Positions 10,256 through 18,026 of a stretch of DNA of 64,000 bases are shown one piece after another. The stretch covers positions 1 through 64,000 of the forward strand of contig NZ_SHLX01000025.1 in assembly GCF_004764705.1 (NCBI RefSeq). Reading direction: 5' to 3'. The position numbers and the translations under genes are program-made. The notes beneath the pieces are model-generated. The model worked only from the letters and a program-made list of their open reading frames with translations, had not been told where the DNA came from and did no database searches. The DNA is from Paenibacillus cymbidii. Lineage in GTDB: Bacteria; Bacillota; Bacilli; Paenibacillales; NBRC-103111. Each line of letters begins with the position of its first letter. Within the stretch, counting starts at the first letter, position 1.

Positions 10256-10762
10256 TTACTTCGGCGATAAAATCATAATCATGCTGCGGCCTTCAAGCTT
10301 CGGCCTGCGCTCGATGACGCAAATCGATTCGGCTTCGACGCCGACGCGGTCGAGCACCTTCTGTCCGATCTCGGCATGCGTAATTTCGCGTCCGCGGAAA
10401 CGGACGGAGCATTTGACCTTGTCGCCTTCGCCCAGAAATTTCAGCACGTTGCGCAGCTTCGTCTGAAAATCGTGTTCGTCGATCGTAGCGCTGAAGCGCA
10501 CTTCTTTCAGTTCGACGACTTTCTGGTTTTTGCGGGCTTCCTTGTCCTTCTTCTGCTGTTCATAACGGAATTTGCCGTAATCCATAATACGGCAAACCGG
10601 CGGTTTGGCCGTCGGCGCCACATTGACCAGATCCAGACTTGCATCCGCGGCGATTTGCATCGCCTCGCGAATCGGCTTGATGCCCAACTGTTCGCCGCCC
10701 GGCCCGATGAGCCTCACTTCTTTCACGCGAATCTCATCATTGATCATATGGTCCTTACTGAT
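10256..10762 (-). CDS. infC: Translation initiation factor IF-3 (ATC start)
   Basis: IF-3 binds the 30S subunit, keeps the subunits apart and checks the start codon. The 168-residue product contains MINDEIRVKEVRLIGPGGEQLG and AKPPVCRIMDYGKFRYEQQK of the N domain and the C domain with KVKCSVRFRGREITH. The strong site GGAGGTGG is followed by ACAGTT and then ATC AGT AAG GAC CAT ATG. The spacing points to ATC as the start; the internal ATG is 12 nt further, too far from the site. A rare start codon fits the known self-repression of infC through start codon discrimination. Confidence 0.9.
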   Translation of the reverse strand: MSKDHMINDEIRVKEVRLIGPGGEQLGIKPIREAMQIAADASLDLVNVAPTAKPPVCRIMDYGKFRYEQQKKDKEARKNQKVVELKEVRFSATIDEHDFQTKLRNVLKFLGEGDKVKCSVRFRGREITHAEIGQKVLDRVGVEAESICVIERRPKLEGRSMIMILSPK

Positions 10763-10799
10763 AACTGTCCACCTCCGTATCGATTGAATACCACTTGTT

Positions 10800-10965
10800 C
10801 CGCAACACACAAAAAAAGATGCGAGCATCCGGCTGCCCCCATCGTCATAGATCGACATCGCATATACGGCGCAATGGCTTGCGTCATAATTCCATGCCTA
10901 GATCATTGACCAGCCAACTTGGCGTCGGGCAGGTGAGAAGCGGGCGCTTCTGCTTCCAAAACATA
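10800..10965 (-). promoter_or_regulatory. L20-type leader upstream of infC
   Basis: Between the promoter and infC lies an untranslated region of about 200 nt with GC-rich pairing (AGAAGCGCCCGCTTCT near 10953-10938). It contains a hairpin ending in seven T (GGATGCTCGCATC followed by T, about 10825-10806). Bacillales carry an L20-binding leader with an attenuator at this place. The assignment rests on position and the terminator-like end, not on a computed fold. Confidence 0.6.
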
Positions 10966-10972
10966 CTTCGTT

Positions 10973-11002
10973 ACTATAGCACGATACCACCCGGCATGTC
11001 AA
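10973..11002 (-). promoter_or_regulatory. Promoter of infC-rpmI-rplT
   Basis: A perfect TTGACA (11002-10997) and TATAGT (10978-10973) are separated by 18 bp on the minus strand, giving a strong sigma-A promoter. Confidence 0.85.
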
Positions 11003-11009
11003 CTGGTGG

Positions 11010-11042
11010 AAAAACGGCCCTGCAGCATATGCAGCAAGGCCG
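11010..11042 (-). terminator. Terminator of the glycosyltransferase gene
   Basis: On the minus strand the arms CGGCC and GGCCG enclose an inner CTGCA/TGCAG stem and are followed by five T. It lies 17 bases after the stop codon and immediately before the infC promoter. Confidence 0.75.
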
Positions 11043-11058
11043 CTTTGTTGGTTCGCCC

Positions 11059-12294
11059 TCAGCTCGCCTGTTTGCTCCGCACGTCTTCGAGACGAAGGAC
11101 ACGCGTATGCTCGGTGTGGCTCCATTGCTTGTTGTTCTGGGTGAAAAACGCGTAGCAGGTGATCGGCCACCACGACAGCATGTAAACCGGGAACGTAATA
11201 AGCGTCTTGTACACCTTAAGCGGCGCGCGCTCGACGAGCATCGCCAGCGGGAACACGATCACGTTCAACGCCGTAACGGCCATGAAGAACGCCGGCGCCA
11301 TATCGAACAGCGACGTCAGCCGCGCGGCACCCGGCATTACCAGATCGCCCCACATGATCATCGTCACAACCGAGCCGAAAAACAAATTGTACACGTTCAG
11401 CGCATAAATCGCGCAGTCGATCTTCGTCCAGCTGCGCTCTCTGATCCCTTGCCACAGCAGCGGGAACGAATAGCGGCGCGCCACGTCGAAGTGGCCTTGC
11501 ATCCAGCGAAGGCGCTGCTTCGCCGACGCTTTGAACGTGAGCGGCTTCTCGTCGTACACTTTGGCGTCGAAGTTGAGCGTCGGCTTGATGCCGCGCTGCA
11601 CGCAGCGCATCGTGAACTCGAGGTCCTCGACCAGGCTTGTCGCCCCCCAGCCCATCTCCTTCAGCAGCGCCGCGTCGAAGCACATGCCGGTGCCGCCAAG
11701 GAAATTCGCCATCTTCAGGTTGGTGCGCGGCAGCTGCCACAACCGGTTGCAGTACCAGTATGTAACCGCGTAAGCCCCCGTGATCCAGGAGTCGGTCGGA
11801 TTTTTCGTATCCAGGTACGCCTGAATGACTTTGGAGCCGTTGCACAGGTCGTTGTTCATCAAGCTCAGGTAGTCCGGGTTGCACAAATTGTCGGCGTCGA
11901 ACATGACGACGGCATCGTATTTTTTCGGCATCTTCCACAGTTCTTTCAGCATCCACTCGATGGCGTAGCCTTTGCCGCGCAGCTGCGGATTGTTCCGCTC
12001 CATGGCGATTACGCCGTGCTGGCGAACGATATCGGCCGTCTTGTCGGTGCAGTTGTCGCAAATGACGAAAACGTCATACAGCTCTTTCGGATAGTCCAGA
12101 CGTTTCAGGTTTTCGAGGAGGGCCCCGACGACTTGCTCTTCGTTATGTGCGGCTACGAGTACGGCAAACGATTTGCGCGGTTCGTGCTTCATTTTCAGCT
12201 TGGGCTTGTACCAGCCGAAAAACGTAAGCGCCAGTTGATACACGCCGATAGCCGAGAACAGGATTTGCAGGATGAGCAGTACAACGTCGAGCAC
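11059..12294 (-). CDS. Membrane glycosyltransferase, family 2
   Basis: The 411-residue product has an N-terminal membrane helix (VVLLILQILFSAIGVYQLAL), a GT-A domain and C-terminal membrane helices from about residue 290. The GT-A domain shows AVLVAAHNEEQVV, the metal-binding FDADN, the acceptor-binding VEDLEF and the QRLRWMQGH motif of processive or lipid-linked family 2 enzymes. This matches cellulose-synthase/hyaluronan-synthase-like transferases; the sugar and acceptor are not evident. The start is taken as GTG at 12294, preceded by AAAGGGGGA; an upstream in-frame ATG would add 32 charged residues without a site. It is divergent from the PAP2 gene. Confidence 0.88.
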   Translation of the reverse strand: MLDVVLLILQILFSAIGVYQLALTFFGWYKPKLKMKHEPRKSFAVLVAAHNEEQVVGALLENLKRLDYPKELYDVFVICDNCTDKTADIVRQHGVIAMERNNPQLRGKGYAIEWMLKELWKMPKKYDAVVMFDADNLCNPDYLSLMNNDLCNGSKVIQAYLDTKNPTDSWITGAYAVTYWYCNRLWQLPRTNLKMANFLGGTGMCFDAALLKEMGWGATSLVEDLEFTMRCVQRGIKPTLNFDAKVYDEKPLTFKASAKQRLRWMQGHFDVARRYSFPLLWQGIRERSWTKIDCAIYALNVYNLFFGSVVTMIMWGDLVMPGAARLTSLFDMAPAFFMAVTALNVIVFPLAMLVERAPLKVYKTLITFPVYMLSWWPITCYAFFTQNNKQWSHTEHTRVLRLEDVRSKQAS

Positions 12295-12513
12295 AGTATT
12301 ATCCCCCTTTGGCGTTCCGTGCTCTCTTTCTATACGCACGGCAGAATGGCGATGGATTGCCGAATTTGATTTTCCTCTCATCGCGCGCAAAAGTCAAAAG
12401 CACTGTGGCGGATGATCTCCCCGCTTTTCTGACAAAAACGGGAAATGCCCCCCTTGGTACCGAAAATTCTCTTTCTCTGGCCCGATTGCCCGGTTTTCCA
12501 TCGTTTTTCACAA

Positions 12514-12555
12514 TTTACATTACATTTTCATCTCAAACATTACAGTTTCATTACA
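12514..12555. promoter_or_regulatory. TT(A/T)CA repeat cluster in the glycosyltransferase leader
   Basis: Pentamers TTACA or TTTCA begin near 515, 520, 526, 540, 546 and 551 (plus 12000). They form two triplets about 25 bp apart, with 11-bp distances inside each. The pattern resembles PhoP-type direct repeats. It lies just downstream of the predicted start of transcription, so repression is one option. No regulator is identified. Confidence 0.35.
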
Positions 12556-12571
12556 TTTTTCAAGCAGTTTT

Positions 12572-12600
12572 ATTATAATTCACCGTTACCCAGAAAACAA
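12572..12600 (-). promoter_or_regulatory. Promoter of the glycosyltransferase gene
   Basis: TTGTTT (12600-12595) and a perfect TATAAT (12577-12572) are 17 bp apart on the minus strand. The resulting leader would be about 270 nt long and AT-rich. The 427-bp gap 12295-12721 otherwise holds nothing I can identify. Confidence 0.65.
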
Positions 12601-12721
12601 ATCGTTCAAACAATCTCCTTATTTAACCGAAAATGCGCGAAATGACGCAAAAATGTTGATACCGGGCTAACATTCGGGGGATAAAATGAGCAGGAAGTCA
12701 AAATTACAGGGGGATTGAACC

Positions 12722-13243
12722 ATGAATCGGGTTGCACAATGGCTGCAGCAGCAAGAAACGGGCTTGTTTCTGCGTTTGAACCGACGCAGCCGAAGCGCCG
12801 CGCTTGACCGTCTGCTGGGCTGGATCACGCATGCCGGCGGGGCCACCGCCACGATCGCCGCCGCCACGGCCATGCTGCTCGCCCCCGGACAATGGCGCGT
12901 CGCCGCGCTGCAAAGCCTTGCCGCTCTGGCCGCGAGCCATGTGCCGGTGGCGATATTGAAGCGCAAATACCCGCGTTTGCGTCCGTATCTGGTGCTGCCG
13001 CAGGCGATCACTTGCGCCAACCCGCTGCGCGACCATTCGTTTCCTTCGGGGCATACGACGGCCATCTTCTCCGTCTGCGTCCCGTTCGTCATGACCGCCC
13101 CGGCGCTCGGCGTTGCGCTGCTTCCGCTCGCGGCGACCGTCGCTTATTCGCGCATCTATCTCGGCTTGCATTTTCCGTCCGATTGCGCCGCCGGCGCCTT
13201 GATCGGCACGGCCGCAGCCGCCGCGGCTGCTGCAGCCATCTGA
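12722..13243 (+). CDS. PAP2-family membrane phosphatase
   Basis: The 173-residue integral membrane protein carries the three PAP2 motifs: KRKYPRLRP, the PSGH motif in DHSFPSGHTT, and SRIYLGLHFPSD with the catalytic His. Such enzymes dephosphorylate lipid pyrophosphates, for example undecaprenyl pyrophosphate, or phosphatidate. The start follows AGGGGGA. The C-terminus is a run of Ala within a membrane helix. A role in recycling lipid carrier next to the divergent glycosyltransferase is inference. Confidence 0.9.
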   Translation: MNRVAQWLQQQETGLFLRLNRRSRSAALDRLLGWITHAGGATATIAAATAMLLAPGQWRVAALQSLAALAASHVPVAILKRKYPRLRPYLVLPQAITCANPLRDHSFPSGHTTAIFSVCVPFVMTAPALGVALLPLAATVAYSRIYLGLHFPSDCAAGALIGTAAAAAAAAAI

Positions 13244-13274
13244 CCGATTGCGGCAAGCAGCCGCGCGCTGCGGC

Positions 13275-13970
13275 TTACGGCTTCACAACCGCTCGCTGCA
13301 GCGCATTCGCGCCAATGACGACTTCGCAGCGATAGATCGGCATGCCCCGCTCGATAAACTTCGTTTCGTATTCCGTCAGCACCAGATCCTCGCGAATGCC
13401 CGCCGCATGCAAATCGAGCGAAATGTTGCGCAGGCGCAGCCCCAGATCGGCGAACGAATTCAGCGAAAATTCGAACAGCAGCTTCGAATCGGTTTTCATG
13501 TGAATCGTGCCTTCCGCGTTCAGCATCTTGATGTATTTGGTCACGAACCCGGCATGCGACAAACGGCGGCCGATGTGCTTCGTTTTGGGCCAGGGATCGC
13601 TGAAATTCAAATAAATACGCTCGATTTCCCCGTCGGCAAACACCTGCTCGATCTGCTCGATGTTGAATCGCACGAGCTGCAGGTTGGCCAGCGTCGCCCC
13701 TTCGGCGCCCTCGCGAAACCTCCTTGCCTTCTCCGCCGCACGGCGCACCAGTTCGTCGTACATATCGATGCCGATGTAGTTGATATCCGGATTGCGCATA
13801 CTCAGATCGCCGATAAATTTCCCTTTTCCCATGCCGAGTTCGACATGAATCGGCTTGTCGTTGCCGAACCGCTGCGCCCATTTCCCTCTGTAGTCGGCCG
13901 GATTCAGGACGATCAGCTCCGGCTGGGCCTCGATTTCTTCCAGAATGCCCTTTCTTCCCCGCAAACGCAT
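13275..13970 (-). CDS. trmB: tRNA (guanine-N7)-methyltransferase
   Basis: TrmB makes m7G at position 46 of tRNA from S-adenosylmethionine. The 231-residue product has the SAM-binding HVELGMGKGKFI, INYIGIDMYDELV, and the family signature YLNFSDPWPKTKH. The start MRLRGRKGILEE is preceded by GGGGGAAAA; a frame extending 10 codons upstream lacks a site. It converges on the PAP2 gene with a 31-bp gap. Confidence 0.95.
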   Translation of the reverse strand: MRLRGRKGILEEIEAQPELIVLNPADYRGKWAQRFGNDKPIHVELGMGKGKFIGDLSMRNPDINYIGIDMYDELVRRAAEKARRFREGAEGATLANLQLVRFNIEQIEQVFADGEIERIYLNFSDPWPKTKHIGRRLSHAGFVTKYIKMLNAEGTIHMKTDSKLLFEFSLNSFADLGLRLRNISLDLHAAGIREDLVLTEYETKFIERGMPIYRCEVVIGANALQRAVVKP

Positions 13971-14056
13971 GCCATTTTCCCCCGTCGATTCATACTTCAT
14001 CCGTTACACAGCATAGTCGATCACCCGGCAAAAATCAAAACGAAATCGCAGCATAC

Positions 14057-14095
14057 AAAAAGCACCTCCGCAGGCCATCGGCGCGGAAAGTGCTC
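14057..14095 (-). terminator. Terminator of the 67-residue protein gene
   Basis: On the minus strand the arms GAGCACTTTCCGC and GCGGAGGTGCT, with one mismatch region, are followed by five T, 34 bases after the stop codon. Confidence 0.85.
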
Positions 14096-14128
14096 GTTCA
14101 ATCTTATCGCGTTTTCTTTCAATTCGCC

Positions 14129-14332
14129 TTATACCTCAAGCGCGTGATAATCGATCTTGTCGGTTTCGGGCAAAAAGCGGCGGTCGAGCGTTTGTTTGAT
14201 TTTCCTGCGGGCAACGGTGGCAAGCTGCGGTTGATCGTTGAAACGGATGCCGCTAAGCGCGATCGCTTCCTTCACCGTAAGTTCAAGAGTAATCGTCCGG
14301 TCGCCATCCGGTATCATGGTGTGCGTTTGCAT
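14129..14332 (-). CDS. Small protein of unknown function
   Basis: I do not recognise this 67-residue protein. It begins MQTHTMIPDGDRTITLELTVKEAIALSG and has no signal peptide or membrane segment; it reads as a compact alpha/beta soluble protein with a basic central segment (VARRKIKQTLDRRF). The ATG is preceded by GGAGA at a distance of about 9. It has its own promoter and terminator, so it is a single-gene transcription unit. Confidence 0.75.
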   Translation of the reverse strand: MQTHTMIPDGDRTITLELTVKEAIALSGIRFNDQPQLATVARRKIKQTLDRRFLPETDKIDYHALEV

Positions 14333-14408
14333 GTCGGCCACTCTCCTTGGGGAAATCCCTGATTTTCGAGCAAGGATTAGAGAGAAAGTGTTGATTTTGC
14401 TCATTTCC

Positions 14409-14437
14409 AATATAACACATTATGTTAGGTATTGCAA
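14409..14437 (-). promoter_or_regulatory. Promoter with dyad for the 67-residue protein gene
   Basis: TTGCAA (14437-14432) and TATATT (14414-14409) are 17 bp apart on the minus strand. The dyad TAACA-N5-TGTTA (14413-14427) fills the spacer and touches the -10 box, a likely repressor site. The half-site orientation is opposite to that of GlnR/TnrA boxes. Confidence 0.6.
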
Positions 14438-14458
14438 GTGGGAAAGCGCCTCCAGCGC

Positions 14459-14506
14459 GAAAAAAAATCAAGACCGCCCCACCTTGCCGCCGGGCAGTCC
14501 TGACCT
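14459..14506 (-). terminator. Terminator of the WGxxGxxG protein gene
   Basis: On the minus strand the arms AGGACTGCCC and GGGCGGTCTT enclose a GC-rich loop and are followed, after GA, by eight T. Confidence 0.75.
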
Positions 14507-14519
14507 TTTTTGCAACCAG

Positions 14520-14963
14520 CTATTTCGCTTCGTGGCGACGATCGTTCCTGCTGCGCATGCCGAACAGTCCGATCAGGCCGAGCAAACCGAGCCAGCCCCA
14601 ATTGGCGTTGTTGTTCGTCGTTGTTGCCGCGTTCGTGCGATAAGAATTCAGATGATAGCGGTTCGTCATGCCGTCGGTGCCGTAGCCGCGCGACGCGCCC
14701 ATGTGGGCGTTCGGGGACGCCGTTGCACCGTTCGTCCCGTAAGTGGTATTCGTGCCGTTCGTGCCGAACATCGACGGATTGCCGTTCGTCGTGTACGAGG
14801 TCGTTCCCGGCGATGCCATCGTCCCGGGCACCGCGGCGGGAGACGAGTAAGACGCAGGAGCCGGCGAGGCCGGCGCCGGGGACGTGGTCCCTGCGGCGGA
14901 AGCCGGAAGCGCAAGGGCGAGCGACAAGGCCGATACAGCGAGAAGCGAAGACGACTTTTTCAA
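14520..14963 (-). CDS. Secreted WGxxGxxG-type protein
   Basis: The 147-residue protein has a signal peptide (MKKSSSLLAVSALSLALALPASA), a Pro/Ala/Ser stretch, an Asn/Gly/Thr-rich low-complexity middle, and a C-terminal WGWLGLLGLIGLFGMRSRND. The tail is a membrane helix with a WGxxGxxG start and a basic end, as in the WGxxGxxG-CTERM class of Bacillales proteins. The start is TTG with the site AAGGAG. Function is unknown; anchoring at the outer membrane face is inferred from the tail. Confidence 0.8.
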   Translation of the reverse strand: MKKSSSLLAVSALSLALALPASAAGTTSPAPASPAPASYSSPAAVPGTMASPGTTSYTTNGNPSMFGTNGTNTTYGTNGATASPNAHMGASRGYGTDGMTNRYHLNSYRTNAATTTNNNANWGWLGLLGLIGLFGMRSRNDRRHEAK

Positions 14964-15148
14964 GGTAACGCTCCTTCCGGAAGATGATTATTGTCGAGCA
15001 GGTTTAGCATTCGCTTCGCAAGGCGCCGTTATGCCGGGAATGTTTGACGAATTCGGCTTCTCCCTCGCCCGCTCGCCTTGGCTCGCATTCGCATTTTGCC
15101 GCGTTTTCCGCTAAAATGAAGGGTGCGAATGAGTGGGAAAGGGGCTGC

Positions 15149-16120
15149 ATGATGCTCCCTGACGAACAAACGCCACCGCTATGGGGCGACAAACGGTTTC
15201 ATACATGGAATACGGAAATGCGCAAGCAGTTCGGAACGAAAGTGTTCAAGGTGATGCTGGACGCGGGTTTCACTTGTCCGAACCGCGACGGTTCGATTGC
15301 CGCGGGCGGGTGCACATTCTGCAGCGCGCGCGGTTCGGGCGATTTCGCCGGCAGCCGGCGGGACGATCTGATTACCCAATTCGGCAAAATCCGCGACCTC
15401 CAGCATCGCAAGTGGCCAAACGCCAGCTACATCGGCTATTTCCAGGCGTATACGAATACGTACGCGCCCGTACACGTGCTGCGGGACTATTACGAAGCCA
15501 TTCTGCAGCAGCCCGGCGTTGTCGGGCTGTCCATTGCGACGCGCCCGGACTGTTTGCCGGACGATGTGCTCGATTATTTGGCCGAATTGAACGAACGCAC
15601 GTATTTATGGGTCGAAATGGGGCTGCAGACGATTCACGAATCGACGTCGACGCTCATCAATCGGGCCCACGATACCGCCTGCTTCACGGATGCGGTCGCC
15701 AAATTGCGGGCGCGAGGCATTCGTACCTGCGCTCATATCATTTACGGCTTGCCCGGCGAAACGCGCGAGATGATGCTGGCGACCGGCGCGGCGGTGGCGC
15801 GCATGGATGTGCAAGGGATCAAAATCCACTTGCTGCACCTGATGCGCAAAACGCCCATGGTCAAGCAATACGAGGCGGGGCTGCTGCGCTTTCTGGAGCA
15901 GGACGAATATGTGGCGCTGGTCGTCGATACGCTGGAGCAGCTGCCGCCCGGGATGATCGTGCACCGGCTCACCGGCGACGCGCCGCGCGACCTGCTGATC
16001 GGCCCGATGTGGAGCTTGCGCAAGTGGGAAGTGCTGAACGCGATCGACGACGAGCTGGTGCGGCGAAATACGTGGCAGGGTAAGCTTTCGCAGGGGCTGC
16101 TGCCGACGGTTGGCCGGTAA
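15149..16120 (+). CDS. mnmL: Radical SAM enzyme for tRNA wobble uridine (YtqA/MnmL)
   Basis: The 323-residue product belongs to the YtqA/YhcC radical SAM subfamily. Its cluster motif is in TCPNRDGSIAAGGCTFC, with spacing CxxxxxxxxxCxxC rather than CxxxCxxC. YtqA (MnmL) is reported to take part in converting cmnm5s2U toward mnm5s2U at position 34 of tRNA in organisms lacking MnmC. The next gene encodes the MnmM methylase of the same pathway. The start is the first of two ATG codons after AAAGGGG; a longer in-frame extension has no site. Confidence 0.9.
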   Translation: MMLPDEQTPPLWGDKRFHTWNTEMRKQFGTKVFKVMLDAGFTCPNRDGSIAAGGCTFCSARGSGDFAGSRRDDLITQFGKIRDLQHRKWPNASYIGYFQAYTNTYAPVHVLRDYYEAILQQPGVVGLSIATRPDCLPDDVLDYLAELNERTYLWVEMGLQTIHESTSTLINRAHDTACFTDAVAKLRARGIRTCAHIIYGLPGETREMMLATGAAVARMDVQGIKIHLLHLMRKTPMVKQYEAGLLRFLEQDEYVALVVDTLEQLPPGMIVHRLTGDAPRDLLIGPMWSLRKWEVLNAIDDELVRRNTWQGKLSQGLLPTVGR

Positions 16121-16153
16121 AACGAACGCGGTAGCAGCGGCGGAGGGACAGGC

Positions 16154-16732
16154 ATGGGATTTGTATCGATTCTGGGCATGGCGCACCGGCTGGCGCAGGA
16201 ACGCGTGCAGCCGGGCGACACGGTTGTCGACGGCACGGCGGGCGGCGGCAACGACATGCTCGCGCTGGTCCGGCTCGTCGGCCGCAGCGGCTGCGCTTAC
16301 GGCTTTGACGTGCTGCCGCAGGCGATTGCCCGTACGGAAACGCGACTGCAAGAAGCGGGCATAGAAGCGGAGCGCTATCGGCTGATCACCGATTCCCACG
16401 AACGGATGGAAACGTGGATTCCGCCGGAGAAGCACGGCCGAGTCGCTTGCGTCATGTTTAATCTCGGCTATTTGCCCGGAGGCGATCACGCCGCGATTAC
16501 GACGCCGGCCACGACGCTGCCGGCGCTGGTTGCCGCGCTGCGCCTGCTGCGGCGCGGCGGCTTGCTGACCGTCGTCGTATACCCCGGACACGCCGGGGGA
16601 CGCGAGGAAGCGGATGCGGTGGAACGCTGGGCGGCTTCGCTGCCGCAGCGCGAGTTTCAATCGCTGTTGTACCGGTTTGCCAACCAGCGCAAAGATCCGC
16701 CCTATTTGCTTGCGGTTGAGAAATTAGGGTGA
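16154..16732 (+). CDS. mnmM: tRNA nm5s2U methyltransferase (YtqB/MnmM)
   Basis: The 192-residue class I methyltransferase has the SAM motif VVDGTAGGGNDM and the catalytic-loop segment MFNLGYLPGGDH typical of YtqB. MnmM methylates nm5s2U to mnm5s2U in tRNAs for Lys, Glu and Gln. It follows mnmL by 33 bp with the site GGAGGGA, and the two genes form an operon. Confidence 0.92.
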   Translation: MGFVSILGMAHRLAQERVQPGDTVVDGTAGGGNDMLALVRLVGRSGCAYGFDVLPQAIARTETRLQEAGIEAERYRLITDSHERMETWIPPEKHGRVACVMFNLGYLPGGDHAAITTPATTLPALVAALRLLRRGGLLTVVVYPGHAGGREEADAVERWAASLPQREFQSLLYRFANQRKDPPYLLAVEKLG

Positions 16733-16743
16733 CGTCTGCAGGC

Positions 16744-16938
16744 AAAATAGGCTATGTTTCACTGGCTATTGGGCGAAAAATAAGCGACAGTGAGAAAATA
16801 GCCCGTGAAATCGCTGGTTATTTCGTAGAAAAGGTCGATTTGGGGGCTGTGGGGTTGCAATAGCCAGTGTTTTCGCTGGCTATTTTCGATGAGCAGCGTA
16901 AAATCAAGCGAATTAGCCACTATTTATGGGCTATTTTC
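16744..16938. repeat. Dispersed four-palindrome element, copy B
   Basis: Palindromes are centred near 16758 (B), 16809.5 (A), 16871.5 (A) and 16923.5 (B), giving the same 51.5, 62 and 52 bp spacings as the other copies. The first B arm is the most degenerate. The element fills the gap between mnmM and manA and ends about 25 bp before the manA ribosome binding site. Confidence 0.9.
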
Positions 16939-16973
16939 CAAAGAAGAATGATCGACATGGGAGGAAATCTGTG

Positions 16974-17945
16974 ATGAAACCGTATCCGCTGCAATTTGCG
17001 CCCGAGTTCAAGGAACGTGTCTGGGGAGGGCGGGCGCTCGAGCAATTCGGCTTTACGCTGCCGCCGGGCCACATCGGGGAAGGCTGGATGATCGGCGATC
17101 ATCCGAACGGCACGACGCGCGTGGCGAACGGCGAACTGGCCGGACTTGGACTGGACGAAGTAAGGCGTACATACGGCGCCGAGCTGTTCGGCGCCAAAGG
17201 AGTCGCTTCCGGCAATGGGCGGTTTCCGCTGCTGATCAAGCTGCTCGATTGCCAGGACGACTTGTCCGTCCAGGTGCACCCGAGCGACAACTACGAAGGG
17301 CTGCCGAAAGGCGAGCTCGGCAAAACGGAAATGTGGTACGTGCTGGACGCCAAACCGGGTGCCAAAATCATCTACGGCCTGAAGCCGGGCAACACCCGGG
17401 AGTCGTTCGCCGCGGCGGTCGAAGCGGGGCGTATCCTGGATACGCTGCAAGAGGTGTCCGTGGCCCCCGGCGACACGTTCTACATTCCGGCGGGAACCGT
17501 ACATGCGCTCGGCGCCGGCGTGCTTGTGGCGGAAATCCAGCAAAACTCCGACACGACTTACCGGCTCTACGATTACGACCGGCCGGGCCTTGACGGCAAG
17601 CCGCGCGAGCTGCACATTGCCGACTCGCTGCGCGTCACCGCCTTCGACAACGCCGGCGCGTCGCGAAGCAGCACGGCGGGCAGCGCGCCGAACGAATGGC
17701 TGCAGCTTGCGGCTTCGCCCTATTTTATCGTCGAGAAGGCGGCAATTGACGGCAGCCTGGCCGCTGCGACAACGCCGGACAGCTTCACGATCGTTGTCGT
17801 CTGCGACGGCAAAGGCGAACTGGAGTGGGAGGGCGGCGCCGCTGCGCAGCCGCTTGCCGCAGGCCAGTGCTACTTGCTGCCCGCTGCGCTCGGCGGCTAT
17901 GCGATTGGCGGCAAGCTGACCGTACTGCGCAGCTACTTGCCGTAA
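16974..17945 (+). CDS. manA: Mannose-6-phosphate isomerase, class I
   Basis: ManA interconverts mannose-6-phosphate and fructose-6-phosphate. The 323-residue cupin protein has the zinc site QVHPSD (Gln and His), the Glu in GKTEMWYVLD, and the His in PAGTVHALGAGVLVAEIQQ. This is the short Bacillus-type form. The ATG follows GGGAGGAAATCTGTG. It may form its own transcription unit, with the palindromic element directly upstream. Confidence 0.94.
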   Translation: MKPYPLQFAPEFKERVWGGRALEQFGFTLPPGHIGEGWMIGDHPNGTTRVANGELAGLGLDEVRRTYGAELFGAKGVASGNGRFPLLIKLLDCQDDLSVQVHPSDNYEGLPKGELGKTEMWYVLDAKPGAKIIYGLKPGNTRESFAAAVEAGRILDTLQEVSVAPGDTFYIPAGTVHALGAGVLVAEIQQNSDTTYRLYDYDRPGLDGKPRELHIADSLRVTAFDNAGASRSSTAGSAPNEWLQLAASPYFIVEKAAIDGSLAAATTPDSFTIVVVCDGKGELEWEGGAAAQPLAAGQCYLLPAALGGYAIGGKLTVLRSYLP

Positions 17946-17967
17946 CCGGCCTCGCCTTCAAAATGAT

Positions 17968-18010
17968 CAGGCATCGTTCGTTGCCCTCAAAGGGACGCGA
18001 GCGATGCCTG
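17968..18010. terminator. Hairpin between convergent manA and SDR genes
   Basis: The arms CAGGCATCG and CGATGCCTG are perfectly complementary, with an inner CCCT/AGGG stem. Only short T runs follow on either strand. Being between convergent genes, it may act in both directions. Confidence 0.55.
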
Positions 18011-18026
18011 TTTCGATTCAGCGGGT

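Noticed and set aside
14409..14437. GlnR/TnrA operator
   Set aside because: The half-sites are TAACA...TGTTA, the opposite orientation to the TGTNA...TNACA consensus.
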